A stretch of DNA of 64,000 nucleotides from Pseudomonas atagonensis (GCF_011369485.1 NZ_VXCA01000010.1:1-64000), one strand, 5' to 3'. Numbered from the stretch's first letter, positions 1 to 8,736 are shown. The notes: generated by a model not told the origin, from the sequence alone. Numbers and translations: made by a program.

Positions 1-97
1 GTTTGGTCGGGGCGGGTTTGAGTGCAAACCATAGGCCGGTGGCTGCCAGGATGATGAGCAGGGTGGCTAGCAGGGCTTTGTGCTTTTGGATTTGCAT
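1..97 (-). CDS. Membrane-anchored or exported protein, 5' end only (possible efflux adaptor)
   Basis: The first 32 codons of a leftward gene are present; the rest lies outside the window. The visible N-terminus has two lysines and a histidine, then a hydrophobic stretch of about 18 residues (LLATLLIILAATGLWFAL), then a proline-rich start of an exported part. This looks like an uncleaved signal anchor or signal peptide. The pattern is common in periplasmic adaptor subunits of RND-type efflux pumps, but too little is visible to assign the family. The ATG at 97 is the only start seen in this frame. Confidence 0.45.
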   Translation of the reverse strand, partial: MQIQKHKALLATLLIILAATGLWFALKPAPTK

Positions 98-1163
98 GCG
101 ATGTGGGCGCCGGACGGAGTTTGGGCAGGATTGGGGTATTTATAAACCTGTCTTGCGGTCAGGAGGGTGACGGCTGGCTGTCAGCGCTGTCAGTTTTCTT
201 TGGGTGTATATCCGTTGCTGCGGTAACGGCGGCTTAGGGTTTCGCCCTTACGGCGACTCACTTTTTTTACAAACGCCAAAAAAAAGTAAGCAAAAAAACG
301 CTTGCTCCAACGTGCGGCCCGCTCGCTGGGGCTCGGGGTTCCTTCGCTGCGGGATTGATCCGGGGGGCATCGCCTACGGTTTGCTGCGCTGCACCTCCTC
401 TCGATGTGTTTGGCTGCGCCAAACGGTCGCTGCGCTCCCCCCCCCGGATCAACCCCTCCACTCAGCCTTCCGACGTCGCCCGTGGATCAAGATCAAGAGC
501 AGGCGAGCTGACACTCGGCCTATTGAGTGGTGAAGAGCACAGCGTGGTCGGCTTTGATTCTGTGGTGGGGCTGCCCCTCACCCCAGCCCTCTCCCCGAGG
601 AGAGGGAGCCGGTTTGTGGGCTTTTCAGAAACTGAGTTCGACTCGGTATTTCACGTCGGCGTACCTCCCCCAAACACCTCGGTCAGTCCCCTCTCCCTCT
701 GGGAGAAGGCTAGGGTGAGGGGCTTTTGATCTGTTTCAGAATCTGAGTTCGACTCGGTATTTCACGTCGGCGTACCTCCCCCAAACACCGCGGTCAGTCC
801 CCTCTCCCTCTGGGAGAGGGCTAGGGTGAAGGTTGGCTTTTGGCTGTTTAAATTTGTGTCGAATAACCAGAACCTTCCCACAAGGTTTTCAGGTTGTCCG
901 TCGGACGTGCGCTCTCTAGTCTTTGGTTGTCGCCGAAAACTCGGCGATCGGGTGTGAGAGCCCTTAGGAACTGTTAATCCAACACCAGTACCACCATAAT
1001 TGCCGCTGGCTATTTGCTGCCCTGCAATTTTTATGGCGGCTGTGTGCGGGCGAACTTCGGTTCGGCCGGGCTTGTTCCTACCGGTTTCTCACTCCGCACA
1101 TAGCTGCCACCACTCCGCCGCGTGAGAAACGGCACGTGTTGGCTTTTGATTAGGAACATATCT
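98..1163. repeat. About 1 kb intergenic region made of pseudomonad repeats
   Basis: No convincing gene lies here. Positions 225-520 hold a GC-rich stretch that I recognise from memory as a recurrent intergenic sequence of fluorescent pseudomonads; small ORFs in it are often annotated as hypothetical proteins. From about 568 there are three copies, in both orientations, of a module in which CCCTCTCC-type and GGAGAGGG-type arms face each other, flanked by CTAGGGTGA-like tails (about 570-615, 685-722, 795-833). The high-copy status is recalled, not tested. Confidence 0.6.
626..838. repeat. Tandem direct repeat, 111-bp period, two copies
   Basis: Copy 1 begins at 626 and copy 2 at 737. Both read CAGAA(A/T)CTGAGTTCG and continue through an almost identical segment to the inverted CCCTCTCC/GGGAGA module. 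I see only a few differences over about 95 compared bases, for example A/T at the sixth base and CCTCGG versus CCGCGG. This points to a recent local duplication of one repeat unit. Confidence 0.75.
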
Positions 1164-1526
1164 ATGACTAAGCCCGTACCCGATCCACCCCTCGAAACCC
1201 CGACCCCACTCGAAGACGCTCTCCGCGCCGACGACCAGATCAAAACCCGCGAAGCCATCAAGCGCGCCCTCGATTTCTATCTCTGCCCCGAACCGGTCAA
1301 ACCACGACAGCCCAGCACGATGTTCCTTATCCAGCCGAACATCGACACCGAAAGTCTGCTCGCCCACGCCTGTGAATCGCTGGCTTCAGCCAACGTCATG
1401 GCCAGTGATCTGGCCGATCAGCTCAGCCGTCCGCAACGCAGTACGGCACTGGCGATCCAGCAGATCGTCATGCTCGCCGAACTGGCGGTTAACCGGGCGC
1501 TGGATCGGGTTGATCCGCAAACGTAA
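1164..1526 (+). CDS. DUF6124-type hypothetical protein
   Basis: This 120-residue protein resembles a small family widespread in Pseudomonas. It has a polar N-terminus rich in proline and acidic residues, then a conserved-looking core: a 'MFLIQPNIDTESLLAHA' segment, a LASAN stretch, and an alanine/leucine helix ending in LAVNRALD. No catalytic motif, signal peptide or membrane segment is visible, so it is probably cytosolic. I chose the ATG at 1164 over an in-frame ATG at 1122 because an AGGA motif lies about 8 bases upstream and the first 14 codons of the longer version do not look protein-like. It is monocistronic and followed by a REP element. Function is unknown. Confidence 0.8.
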   Translation: MTKPVPDPPLETPTPLEDALRADDQIKTREAIKRALDFYLCPEPVKPRQPSTMFLIQPNIDTESLLAHACESLASANVMASDLADQLSRPQRSTALAIQQIVMLAELAVNRALDRVDPQT

Positions 1527-1550
1527 TCCGTCCTCGGACCGCGTCATCGT

Positions 1551-1622
1551 TCTTCGCGAGCAGGCTCGCTCCTACATTTGAAATGCATTCCCACTGTAGG
1601 AGTGAGCCTGCTCGCGATGGCG
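1551..1622. repeat. REP doublet (REPIN-like inverted repeat)
   Basis: Two arms, TCGCGAGCAGGCTCGCTCC and its near-complement GAGTGAGCCTGCTCGCGA, face each other across a short spacer. This is the REP pair of fluorescent pseudomonads, of the 'GCGAGCAGGCTCGC' core type. It lies just downstream of the DUF6124 gene. Confidence 0.85.
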
Positions 1623-1628
1623 GTATAA

Positions 1629-1670
1629 CGGTCCCCAAAAGGGACCGATCAGTCCCAATTCGGGACCCAT
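1629..1670. repeat. Pair of consecutive short hairpins (GGTCCC/GGGACC)
   Basis: GGTCCC-caaaa-GGGACC is followed five bases later by GTCCC-aattc-GGGAC. These are two perfect small stems in a row just after a REP doublet. Neither is followed by a T-run, so they are not typical terminators. Role unknown. Confidence 0.6.
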
Positions 1671-1766
1671 TTGCCAACTACGCTTCTCAAGATCCGTCCC
1701 TGCTCGCGGATAAACATTGTGTAGCCCGGGTTTTCTCTGGGTCGCTCATTCCGGGAGTGTCTTGAA

Positions 1767-2072
1767 ATGAAGCTGAAAACCGCTCTGCCGTACGTGCTTC
1801 TCTTGCTTCCACTCACAGCCTTCGCCGCGCCAGGCAGTCAATCCGGCGAGATCCGGTTTACCGGGCAGATCGTCGATTCCGGCTGTGAAGTCGGGCGAGT
1901 CGGTGCATTGAATACCCGCGAATCCCGCCAGGTCGAAATCAAGCCCGGTCTGAAGCTGGACATCGGTACCTATCGCAACGCGTGCAGCCATGAAACGCTG
2001 CCGATGAACATGACCTACGTACCACTAAAGACCTCGACCGACAAAGGCATCGTCGTCATCACGTACCTGTAA
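1767..2072 (+). CDS. Small secreted protein resembling a short type 1 fimbrial subunit
   Basis: A 101-residue precursor with a clear signal peptide (MKLK, hydrophobic run, cleavage near AFA-AP, about residue 20). The mature start GEIRFTGQIVDSGCEV matches the N-terminal beta-strand pattern of chaperone-usher pilins (G-x-I-x-F-x-G-x-I, then Cys). A second cysteine follows near residue 74, and the C-terminus VVITYL resembles a terminal pilin strand. Standard subunits are about 160-180 residues, so this one is only about half the usual length. No chaperone or usher gene is adjacent. It may be a degenerate or minimal fimbrial-like fold; adhesive function is not supported here. Confidence 0.7.
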   Translation: MKLKTALPYVLLLLPLTAFAAPGSQSGEIRFTGQIVDSGCEVGRVGALNTRESRQVEIKPGLKLDIGTYRNACSHETLPMNMTYVPLKTSTDKGIVVITYL

Positions 2073-2183
2073 ACCGTTCGGCTTGTGGCATAAATCTTCA
2101 GCTGCCGAGTTGCGGCGCACAGGTATACTGCGCGCCTTCGCGGCTCACTGTTCGGGCCCGACTTTATGCTTTCCGGAGCTTTT

Positions 2184-2423
2184 ATGACTTCCCCAACCCA
2201 ACCGCCGGTTGACGACGCCGTGAGCGATGTCGCCGCTGAAATGGCTGACGCCAACGAAACCAAAGCCGAGATCCCGGCGTTCAAGTTCCCCTTCAAACCG
2301 GGTGAACTGGCCGCTGCCAAAGGCTCGAATCAGCCGTGGTACAAGAACGGCGCCAAGAACGGCCACACCAAGACACCGGGCATGGCGCCGCCGGGCACTC
2401 GTCGTTCGATGGGCAAGCGCTGA
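2184..2423 (+). CDS. Conserved hypothetical small protein
   Basis: A 79-residue protein with no signal peptide or membrane segment. The first half is acidic (DDAVSDVAAEMADANETKAE). The second half is basic and rich in glycine, proline and asparagine (QPWYKNGAKNGHTKTPG), ending in RRSMGKR. This gives an acidic-to-basic charge split, and much of it is probably disordered. The ATG at 2184 is preferred over one at 2166 because GGAG lies at a suitable distance. I do not recognise a function; the bipartite charge suggests a binding rather than a catalytic role. Confidence 0.7.
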   Translation: MTSPTQPPVDDAVSDVAAEMADANETKAEIPAFKFPFKPGELAAAKGSNQPWYKNGAKNGHTKTPGMAPPGTRRSMGKR

Positions 2424-2573
2424 GTTTCATCCCTCCTTTGTCCATCGCCTGCGATTTTCGGTCGCAGTGATGGCTAAGTGCTCAGATCCTGAGCCAGATC
2501 AACGTTTAACCAATTGGTGCGCTTAGAGTCAGCAGCCCTGCCGACTCTTTCCGATAAAACGAGCGCGCTATTC

Positions 2574-4163
2574 ATGAAGATCAATCTCCCGGTGACCGGC
2601 CGCAGCGTCGATGTGGCGCTGGATGCGAACATTCTTTCGACCACCGATCTGACCAGCGCGATCACCTACGCCAACGACGATTTCATAAAGATCAGCGGTT
2701 ACAGCCGCGACGAATTGCTCGGTACGCCGCACAACCTGCTGCGGCATCCGGACATGCCGACGCAGGCATTCGCGCACATGTGGCGGACGCTGAAAAGTGG
2801 CCGCTCGTGGATGGGGCTGGTGAAAAATCGTTGCAAGAACGGTGATCACTATTGGGTCAGCGCGTACGTCACGCCGGTCACGCAGAACGGTGCGGCGGTG
2901 GAGTATCAATCGGTGCGCACCCGGCCGGATGCCCGGCAAGTGGCGGCGGCGGAGCGGGCGTACGCGCAGTTGCGTGGTGAGCGCAAGGCGCGCTGGCAAC
3001 GGCCGAATTTCAGCTTGCGCGCAAAGATCACGGCGCTGGCCAGTGGCTTGCTCGCTGGGGTGTTGGGGCTGGAAGCCTGGCTGCGGCCGGAGTCGGCGTG
3101 GATTGATGGCGTGACGTTTGTCATCGGCAGTGGCACTTGTGCGCTGGGCGTACGCTGGATTCTGCGGCCGCTGGAGCGGTTGACCGAGCGTGCGCGCCAT
3201 GTGGCGGATAACCCGCTGAGCCAGGGCATTTATACCGGGCGGCGGGATGAGATCGGGCAGATCGAGTTCGCCCTGCAGATGCTCGAAGCGCAGGTCGGCG
3301 CGGTGGTGGGGCGCATCGGTGATGCGTCGCAGCAGTTGGCCGGGCATGCCGCGCAATTGGTCGATCATCTGCAGAGCAGCCACAGCAGTTCACTGGCGCA
3401 ACAGGCGGAAACCGATCAGGTCGCGGCGGCGATTCATCAGATGGCCGCCAGTGTTGCGCAGGTCGCCAGCCATGCGCAGCAAGCCTCGGTGGCGGCGGAC
3501 ATGGCCGGCACGGAAACCCGTGAAGGGCATTTGCTGGTCGGTGAAAGCCGCAGCGCGGTGTTACGTCTGGCCGAAGAACTGGGGCGAGCGACCGAGGTGA
3601 TTCATCAACTCGAAGGTCACAGCAGCGAAATTTCCGGCGTGCTGGAGGTGATCCGCAGTATCGCCGAGCAGACCAATCTGCTGGCGCTCAACGCGGCGAT
3701 CGAAGCGGCGCGGGCGGGGGATGCCGGGCGCGGGTTTGCCGTGGTCGCCGATGAAGTGCGCGGGCTGGCGCAGCGCACGCAGCAATCGACCAATGAAATT
3801 CAACGGATGATCAGCACCCTGCAAAGCGGCGCGCGCGATGCGGTGCTGGTCATGCAGCAGAGCAGCGAGCATGTGGATAACAGCGTGGAACAGACACAAC
3901 GGGCGGCGCGGGCGCTGGATGGCATCAGCGAGCGGGTCGAGCAGATTACCGAGATGAGCCTGCAGATCGCGGCGGCCGTCGAGCAGCAGAGTGCGGTGAG
4001 CGAGGACATCAATCGCAACATCGTCAGCATTCGCACCGCGTGTGAGGTGACGGTGGATGAAGGGCGCGAGAGTCAGCGCAATTCCGAGGATGTGGCGGGG
4101 CTGGCGGGGGATTTACGCTTGTTGGCGCGGGAGTTCTGGGGGCGGCGGCAGGTTCGGGATTGA
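2574..4163 (+). CDS. PAS-domain methyl-accepting chemotaxis protein (Aer-like)
   Basis: A 529-residue chemoreceptor. An N-terminal PAS domain (about residues 10-115) contains [15 protein letters not shown] and a HPDMP segment typical of energy-taxis receptors. Two adjacent hydrophobic segments follow (about 150-170 and 180-200) with almost no periplasmic loop. Then come a HAMP-like stretch and the signalling domain, whose conserved hairpin tip reads [18 protein letters not shown]. Input is therefore cytoplasmic, probably redox or a small ligand sensed by PAS, with output to CheA/CheW. The start at 2574 ([10 protein letters not shown]) matches Aer-type N-termini; the extra 20 codons from 2514 do not. 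It is monocistronic and followed by a REP doublet. Confidence 0.9.
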   Translation: MKINLPVTGRSVDVALDANILSTTDLTSAITYANDDFIKISGYSRDELLGTPHNLLRHPDMPTQAFAHMWRTLKSGRSWMGLVKNRCKNGDHYWVSAYVTPVTQNGAAVEYQSVRTRPDARQVAAAERAYAQLRGERKARWQRPNFSLRAKITALASGLLAGVLGLEAWLRPESAWIDGVTFVIGSGTCALGVRWILRPLERLTERARHVADNPLSQGIYTGRRDEIGQIEFALQMLEAQVGAVVGRIGDASQQLAGHAAQLVDHLQSSHSSSLAQQAETDQVAAAIHQMAASVAQVASHAQQASVAADMAGTETREGHLLVGESRSAVLRLAEELGRATEVIHQLEGHSSEISGVLEVIRSIAEQTNLLALNAAIEAARAGDAGRGFAVVADEVRGLAQRTQQSTNEIQRMISTLQSGARDAVLVMQQSSEHVDNSVEQTQRAARALDGISERVEQITEMSLQIAAAVEQQSAVSEDINRNIVSIRTACEVTVDEGRESQRNSEDVAGLAGDLRLLAREFWGRRQVRD

Positions 4164-4181
4164 GGTTGTCTGTGCCGGCCG

Positions 4182-4278
4182 CTTCGGGAGCAAGCCCCCT
4201 CCCACAGAGATCTGAGTTGTACACAAAATAGGTGACCAACCGATAACCCTGTGGGAGGGGGCTTGCTCCCGAAGAGGC
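4182..4278. repeat. REP doublet, 'GGGAGCAAGCCCCCTCCC' variant
   Basis: Arms TTCGGGAGCAAGCCCCCTCC and GGAGGGGGCTTGCTCCCGAA are exact complements around a spacer of about 50 bases. The same variant recurs at 59359-59458. It sits between the convergent chemoreceptor and YkgJ-family genes. Confidence 0.9.
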
Positions 4279-4303
4279 CTGACCAGACGCTAAAGAGCCT
4301 GGA

Positions 4304-5053
4304 TCAAGCTGCTCGCAAAGAGATGAACGCATAGGTCTGCGCCGGCTCGCTCACCACCTGCGCTCCGGCCGCCATTACTTGGCCGGCGATGTCATCGCCG
4401 GACACATGAAACAGCCATTCACTGTGCGCCTCGTTCTGTGGTTGGGTTTGCACTTGGTCGATCACGCTGGCAAACACCGCCATATTCGGCAAGTACGCGG
4501 TGAACCCGTCACCCTTGAGCGCCGTTGTGCGAATCCCGAGCATGGCGCAAATCGCATCCTTGATTCGAATGTCGTCGCGATCCGCCTGCCTTGAGCGCTG
4601 GATCAGCTCAATCAGTTCCTGATCCACCAGTTCACCGCCAACGATCAGTTGAGATCCCTGAACCCACGACTCTGGCGGGCAATCCTTGGCCGCCGGGTTG
4701 AGCGGGATGTGCGGATTGATTTCCGCCGGATAAATTCGGCACACCAGCGGCCGGCGTTCATAGATCCGGCACAGCTTGTCTTCGTCAAGATTCCGGCAGG
4801 GGCCGACGTTGTACGCGGCAAAGGTGATTGCCACATGCGCGTCGGTGGCGCCGCTGCGTACCACCACCGAACGGCGCTCGGCGTGCTCACGCTGTTGCGC
4901 CGGCAAGCCCAGACCATTGCCGAGAAACGCCTCAACCAGCACGATCACCTGACCGCCATCCGCCGCCCACATGCGGGCCTCGGCCAGGGTTAGCGGCACA
5001 TGATGGTCGGTGCAGCATTTGCCGCAGCCTACGCAGGAAAATGTCGTATTCAT
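4304..5053 (-). CDS. YkgJ-family cysteine-cluster protein
   Basis: A 249-residue soluble protein that opens with CVGCGKCC (C-x2-C-x2-CC), the signature of the YkgJ/zinc-iron chelating cluster family. Further cysteines follow at CRNLDEDKLC, CRIYP and DCPPES, as expected for a metal or Fe-S binding site built from the N-terminal half. The C-terminal half has no recognised motif. The start at 5053 places the cysteine cluster at residues 7-14, as is usual in the family; an upstream in-frame start at 5116 adds 21 unlikely residues. Biochemical role unproven. The next leftward gene upstream starts at 5463. Confidence 0.8.
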   Translation of the reverse strand: MNTTFSCVGCGKCCTDHHVPLTLAEARMWAADGGQVIVLVEAFLGNGLGLPAQQREHAERRSVVVRSGATDAHVAITFAAYNVGPCRNLDEDKLCRIYERRPLVCRIYPAEINPHIPLNPAAKDCPPESWVQGSQLIVGGELVDQELIELIQRSRQADRDDIRIKDAICAMLGIRTTALKGDGFTAYLPNMAVFASVIDQVQTQPQNEAHSEWLFHVSGDDIAGQVMAAGAQVVSEPAQTYAFISLRAA

Positions 5054-5136
5054 CGGGCGATCATTCTTCAATCGGGGTGTGGAACGGCGACGTAAAGCCG
5101 CCATGCAGACCGGCATCGAAGCAAGTTATGCGCCAT

Positions 5137-5463
5137 TCACTGAGCTTTGGCAGTCGGACGGATCGAGTCCCACTCGGTGACGAACGCGGTTTTCGACTGT
5201 TTGTTGTAGAGGCACAGCTCGGTGCCTTGCTGGCCTTTCATGTGTTTTTGCGGGTACTGACCTTGCAGCAACACGGCGGTGTAGCCGACGCGGTCATCGA
5301 ATTGTGCGGGAGTGCCGACCGGTTTGACGTTTTTCAGGCCGCTGGCCTTGGTGCAACTGGCGAGTACGGTTTTGTCGTAGGCGGCCCAGGCGACAGGGCT
5401 GGAGGCTTGGGCCTGAGAGGCGAGGGCGGTGAGGCAGAGCAGGCTGAGGGTGAGGGTTTTCAT
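5137..5463 (-). CDS. Small secreted hypothetical protein
   Basis: A 108-residue precursor with a strong signal peptide (MKTLTLSLLCLTALASQAQA, cleavage about residue 20-21). The mature domain of about 88 residues has two cysteines (VLASCTKASG and ELCLYNKQ) that could form one disulfide in the periplasm. I do not recognise the family. RBS-like AGGATG lies just upstream of the ATG. The neighbours (GNAT, YkgJ-type) point the same way but are separated by 64-83 bp, so an operon is possible but not evident. Confidence 0.75.
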   Translation of the reverse strand: MKTLTLSLLCLTALASQAQASSPVAWAAYDKTVLASCTKASGLKNVKPVGTPAQFDDRVGYTAVLLQGQYPQKHMKGQQGTELCLYNKQSKTAFVTEWDSIRPTAKAQ

Positions 5464-5527
5464 GGTCAGGCATCCTGGGTCGTGAGTGGCCAGGATTGGA
5501 GTATGCCTGATGATGAAAAGTTGTCTG

Positions 5528-5986
5528 TCAGTCCGGCACCAGTTCCCGGCGGACTACATACATCCCGGCATTTTCATACAGCCGCTGCGCTCGCAGGTTG
5601 TCCTCCAGCACCTTCAGATCGACGAAGCCTTCGCGCCTTTGCTGAAACACCTTGAAGGCATGCAGCAACAGTGTCCGACCCAAACCTCGGCCTTGGGCGC
5701 ACGGATGCACCACCAGATTCTTGATATAGGCACTGGTCCAGCACTGCGCCACACCGACGACACCGTCGGCATCGCAGGCGATGAAGCACAGTTGCGGATC
5801 GTATTCAGGATCGTGTTCAAACCGCTGCTGCCAGTCCTCCAGTGACGGCACTCGACCGCCACCTTCGCGGTAACCGAGTTGCATCAGCTCATGCACGGCG
5901 GGCGCCAGTTCCGGGTGGTAAGTGCTGACCTTGATTCCTGCTGGCCAGCAGACATCCGGGACGTCTGTTTTCAGATCCCGCCGCAT
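5528..5986 (-). CDS. GNAT-family N-acetyltransferase
   Basis: A 152-residue acetyltransferase. The acetyl-CoA binding motif is visible as VHPCAQGRGLGRTLLLHA (Q/R-x-x-G-x-G pattern), followed by the LKVLEDNLRAQRLYENAGM segment typical of GNAT C-termini. Substrate cannot be predicted. Two starts are possible: ATG at 5986 (used here), or GTG at 6013, which directly abuts the stop codon of cheV and would add 9 residues. The close contact with cheV suggests read-through or translational coupling. Confidence 0.85.
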   Translation of the reverse strand: MRRDLKTDVPDVCWPAGIKVSTYHPELAPAVHELMQLGYREGGGRVPSLEDWQQRFEHDPEYDPQLCFIACDADGVVGVAQCWTSAYIKNLVVHPCAQGRGLGRTLLLHAFKVFQQRREGFVDLKVLEDNLRAQRLYENAGMYVVRRELVPD

Positions 5987-6013
5987 CAAAAAGCAATATG
6001 CCTTACACAACAC

Positions 6014-6916
6014 TCAGTGCCCGTTGGCCGCGACGTGCTTGGCCGCTTCGATCAGGCGCTGGGTCAGTTCCGGCGAGGAGAATTTGGTCAACACCGCATT
6101 GGCCCCAGCCAACCGTGCTTTCTCGCTGTTCATCGCGCTGTCGAGCGAGGTGTGCAGCAGCACATAAAGGTGGGAGAAGTCCGGCGTCTCGCGCAGGGTG
6201 CGGGTGAAGGCATAGCCGTCCATCTCGGACATTTCGATGTCGGAGACGATCAGGTTGATCTGTTGCGCGGTGCCTTGCAGGTCGAGCAGACAGTCGATCG
6301 CTTCCTTGGCGCTGCGCGCAGTGTGGCATTGCAGGCCAAGGTTGCGCAGGGTGTGCACTGATTGCTGCAGCGCTACCTGGCTGTCGTCGACCACCAGAAT
6401 CCGCGCGTTGCCGAGGACTTCGGCATCTTCCATGGTCAGGTCGGTCGGGGCCATTTCGATCTGCGCCGGGGCGATGCTGTGGATGACTTTTTCGATGTCC
6501 AGCACTTGCACCAGTGTGCCGTCGACCGAGGTCACGCCGGTGATGTAGGCGCGCGAACCGCCGGAACCGAAGGGCGGCGGTTTGATGTCGGTGGTCAGGC
6601 AATGGACGATTTTGCTCACCGCCTGCACGTGCAGGCCTTGCTTCGAACGGCTGACGTCGGTGACGATCAGGCAGCCGCCGTTCGGGTCTTCCAGTGGGCG
6701 CTCGCCGATGGCGCGGCTCAGGTCGATGACCGACAGCGATGCGCCGCGCAGGGTAGCGATGCCTTTGACGTGGGGGTGCGACTCCGGCAGCTTGGTCAGC
6801 GGCGGGCAGGGAATGATTTCACTGACTTTCAGCAGGTTGATCGCCATCAGCTTGCCGCTGCGCAAGGTAAACAGCAGAAGCGAAAGTGAGTCTGCGCGGG
6901 CTTTGTTGGAAGACAT
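6014..6916 (-). CDS. cheV: Chemotaxis protein CheV (CheW domain plus receiver)
   Basis: A 300-residue coupling protein. The N-terminal CheW-like domain (about 10-160) contains LMAINLLKVSEII and VKGIATLRG. The C-terminal receiver (about 175-295) shows ILVVDDSQ, the phosphorylatable aspartate in SDIEMSEMDG, and a late lysine in LTKFSSPE. CheV links receptors to CheA and may act as a phosphate sink. The ATG at 6916 has AGAAGG upstream. It is not in a che cluster; a PAS-type receptor is encoded about 1.9 kb away on the other strand. Confidence 0.9.
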   Translation of the reverse strand: MSSNKARADSLSLLLFTLRSGKLMAINLLKVSEIIPCPPLTKLPESHPHVKGIATLRGASLSVIDLSRAIGERPLEDPNGGCLIVTDVSRSKQGLHVQAVSKIVHCLTTDIKPPPFGSGGSRAYITGVTSVDGTLVQVLDIEKVIHSIAPAQIEMAPTDLTMEDAEVLGNARILVVDDSQVALQQSVHTLRNLGLQCHTARSAKEAIDCLLDLQGTAQQINLIVSDIEMSEMDGYAFTRTLRETPDFSHLYVLLHTSLDSAMNSEKARLAGANAVLTKFSSPELTQRLIEAAKHVAANGH

Positions 6917-7058
6917 AAAAACCTTCTGTGGAAAAAGGTGGTGGGCGAGGGTGCAAATCGCCAAAAACTATTGATGCCGGGTTATCGGCGTCAAAAGGTT
7001 GGGCTTTAGGTCCGTTGTCGGCCGGACAAAAATCCCTGTGGCGAGCCGCGTGGAGTGG

Positions 7059-8615
7059 TTATTTCATGCCCAACCGTTTGGCCATTCTGCCAAGGTTGGC
7101 TCTGTCCAGCCCCAACTCCCGAGCCGCACTCGCCCAGTTATCCTGATTACGCTCCAGTGCCGCACCGATCAAGCGCCGCTGATATTCCTCGGTAGCGGCG
7201 CGCAGATCCCCGCTGATCAGCGGTACAGAAGCCACCACCCCGGCAACCGGTTCAACCGGGTTATCCACAACCTCACGCGGCAAATCGAGATCGGCGGCAC
7301 TCAAACTGAGGATCTTTGGCCGCACCTTGCAGTTGCCCAAGGCTTTCAGCGCACTGCGCCCGATCAGGTGCTCCAGTTCTCGCACGTTGCCCGGCCAGGT
7401 GTAGGCAAGCAAGGCTTCCTGGGCATCGTTGTTGAGGCGCAGGCTGTTGAGGCCCATGCGCGAGCGGTTCTGCTCGAGAAAGAAGCCGCTGAGCAACAAC
7501 ACATCGCGCCCGCGATCACGCAGCGCCGGAACCCGCAGCGGGTACACGCTCAGGCGATGATAGAAGTCGGCACGATAACGACCGCTGCGCACCTCTTCGG
7601 CCAGGTCGCGGTTGGTCGCGGCGATCAGGCGCACATCGACCTGATGTTCCTTGTCGGAACCCAGGCGCTGCAACTGGCCGCTTTGCAGAACCCGCAACAA
7701 CTTGGCCTGCACGGTCAGCGACAACTCACCGACTTCGTCGAGAAACAGCGTGCCGCCATTGGCCAGTTCGAACTTGCCGCGGCGGTCGCTGGTGGCGCCA
7801 GTGAAGGCGCCGCGCACGTGACCGAACAATTCGCTTTCCACCAGAGTGTCCGGCAGGGCCGCGCAGTTGAGGCTGATGATTGGTTTGTCGGCGCGCTTGG
7901 AAGCGGCGTGGATCGCCTGGGCTACCAGTTCCTTGCCGACCCCGGTTTCGCCGGTGATCAGCACGGTCAAGTCGCTGCCGCCGACCAGGTTGATTTCTTC
8001 CACCAGCCGTTTATGCGCCTTGCTCTGGCCGATCATTTCGCGGTTCTGCTGGCCGCTGGCCTGGCGGTAGACCTCGGCGCGCTGGTGTTCGTCTTCAGCG
8101 CGAATCGCCAGACGTTCGATGCGTTCGGCGGCGTTGACTGTGGCTGAGGCGAGGCTGGCAAACGCCTGCAAGGCATCCAGTTCGATCGGTTCGAAGCGCT
8201 CCGGATCAAGGGCGTCGAGGGTGATCAGGCCCCAGAGTTTTTCATCGACGAACAACGGACAGCCGAGGCAATCGTGAACTTCGAGATGATCGTCGAGGCC
8301 GTCGATGAGTCCGTCGTACGGATCGGGCAAGTCGCTATCGGCGGCGAAACGTGTCGGCCCTTCGCCGGCTAGCAGCACTTCGAAGCGCGGGTGTTCGCTG
8401 ACCTTGAAGCGTCGGCCGAGAGTGTCGGTGCTCAAACCGTCCACCGCCAGTGGCACCAGCGATTCGCCGTCAAGGCGCAGCAGCGCGGCGGCATCGCAGG
8501 GCAGCAGGGCGCGCATGGCTTCGAGCAGGCGTCGATAGCGCTCGCCTTCGGGCAGTTCGCGGGACAGGTCGGAGACCAGTGGGAGCAGGGCGGTGAGCAA
8601 TGATTTGGCGGACAT
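7059..8615 (-). CDS. norR: Nitric oxide-responsive sigma-54 activator NorR
   Basis: A 518-residue enhancer-binding protein. The order is an N-terminal GAF domain (about 20-165, the NO-sensing non-haem iron domain in this family), an AAA+ domain with Walker A GETGVGKE near 223-230 and the sigma-54 contact loop GAFTGA at 270-275, then a C-terminal Fis-type helix-turn-helix (WASAARELGLDRANLG). It is divergent from hmp, with three GT-N7-AC sites and a -24/-12-like element between them, which is the classic NorR arrangement. The ATG at 8615 fits the normal family length. Confidence 0.95.
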   Translation of the reverse strand: MSAKSLLTALLPLVSDLSRELPEGERYRRLLEAMRALLPCDAAALLRLDGESLVPLAVDGLSTDTLGRRFKVSEHPRFEVLLAGEGPTRFAADSDLPDPYDGLIDGLDDHLEVHDCLGCPLFVDEKLWGLITLDALDPERFEPIELDALQAFASLASATVNAAERIERLAIRAEDEHQRAEVYRQASGQQNREMIGQSKAHKRLVEEINLVGGSDLTVLITGETGVGKELVAQAIHAASKRADKPIISLNCAALPDTLVESELFGHVRGAFTGATSDRRGKFELANGGTLFLDEVGELSLTVQAKLLRVLQSGQLQRLGSDKEHQVDVRLIAATNRDLAEEVRSGRYRADFYHRLSVYPLRVPALRDRGRDVLLLSGFFLEQNRSRMGLNSLRLNNDAQEALLAYTWPGNVRELEHLIGRSALKALGNCKVRPKILSLSAADLDLPREVVDNPVEPVAGVVASVPLISGDLRAATEEYQRRLIGAALERNQDNWASAARELGLDRANLGRMAKRLGMK

Positions 8616-8624
8616 AGGCTTGTA

Positions 8625-8680
8625 GTCAAAGAGACACGTTGTAGTCGAAGCGACTATAGAGGTGCTTGTGTCGATCTGAC
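8625..8680. promoter_or_regulatory. Three NorR-type operator sites (GT-N7-AC)
   Basis: Three GT-N7-AC palindromes lie between norR and hmp: GTCAAAGAGAC at 8625-8635, GTCGAAGCGAC at 8644-8654 and GTCGATCTGAC at 8670-8680. Each is embedded in TAGTC-N-GAC(T)-like symmetry. Three NorR enhancers upstream of the target is the known arrangement at E. coli norVW, where all three are needed. The assignment is by match to the known core only. Confidence 0.85.
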
Positions 8681-8718
8681 TACATAATTTTCAAGCTATT
8701 GATTTGTATAAAAAAATA

Positions 8719-8736
8719 GTTGGCACGAATACTGGA
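8719..8736 (+). promoter_or_regulatory. Candidate sigma-54 promoter of hmp
   Basis: TTGGCACG is followed after the expected spacing by CTGGA, giving GG-N10-GG. The -24 half is perfect. The -12 half has GG where GC is normal, so the element is imperfect. It lies about 40 bp upstream of the hmp start and 40 bp downstream of the third NorR site, consistent with NorR-dependent activation. Confidence 0.65.

Noticed and set aside
204..533. 109-residue ORF in the repeat block
   Set aside because: It lies wholly in a recurrent non-coding pseudomonad repeat, has no ribosome site, and competing frames are open on both strands.
1583..1765. 60-residue plus-strand ORF
   Set aside because: It runs through a REP doublet and the GGTCCC hairpins; no ribosome site and no protein-like composition.
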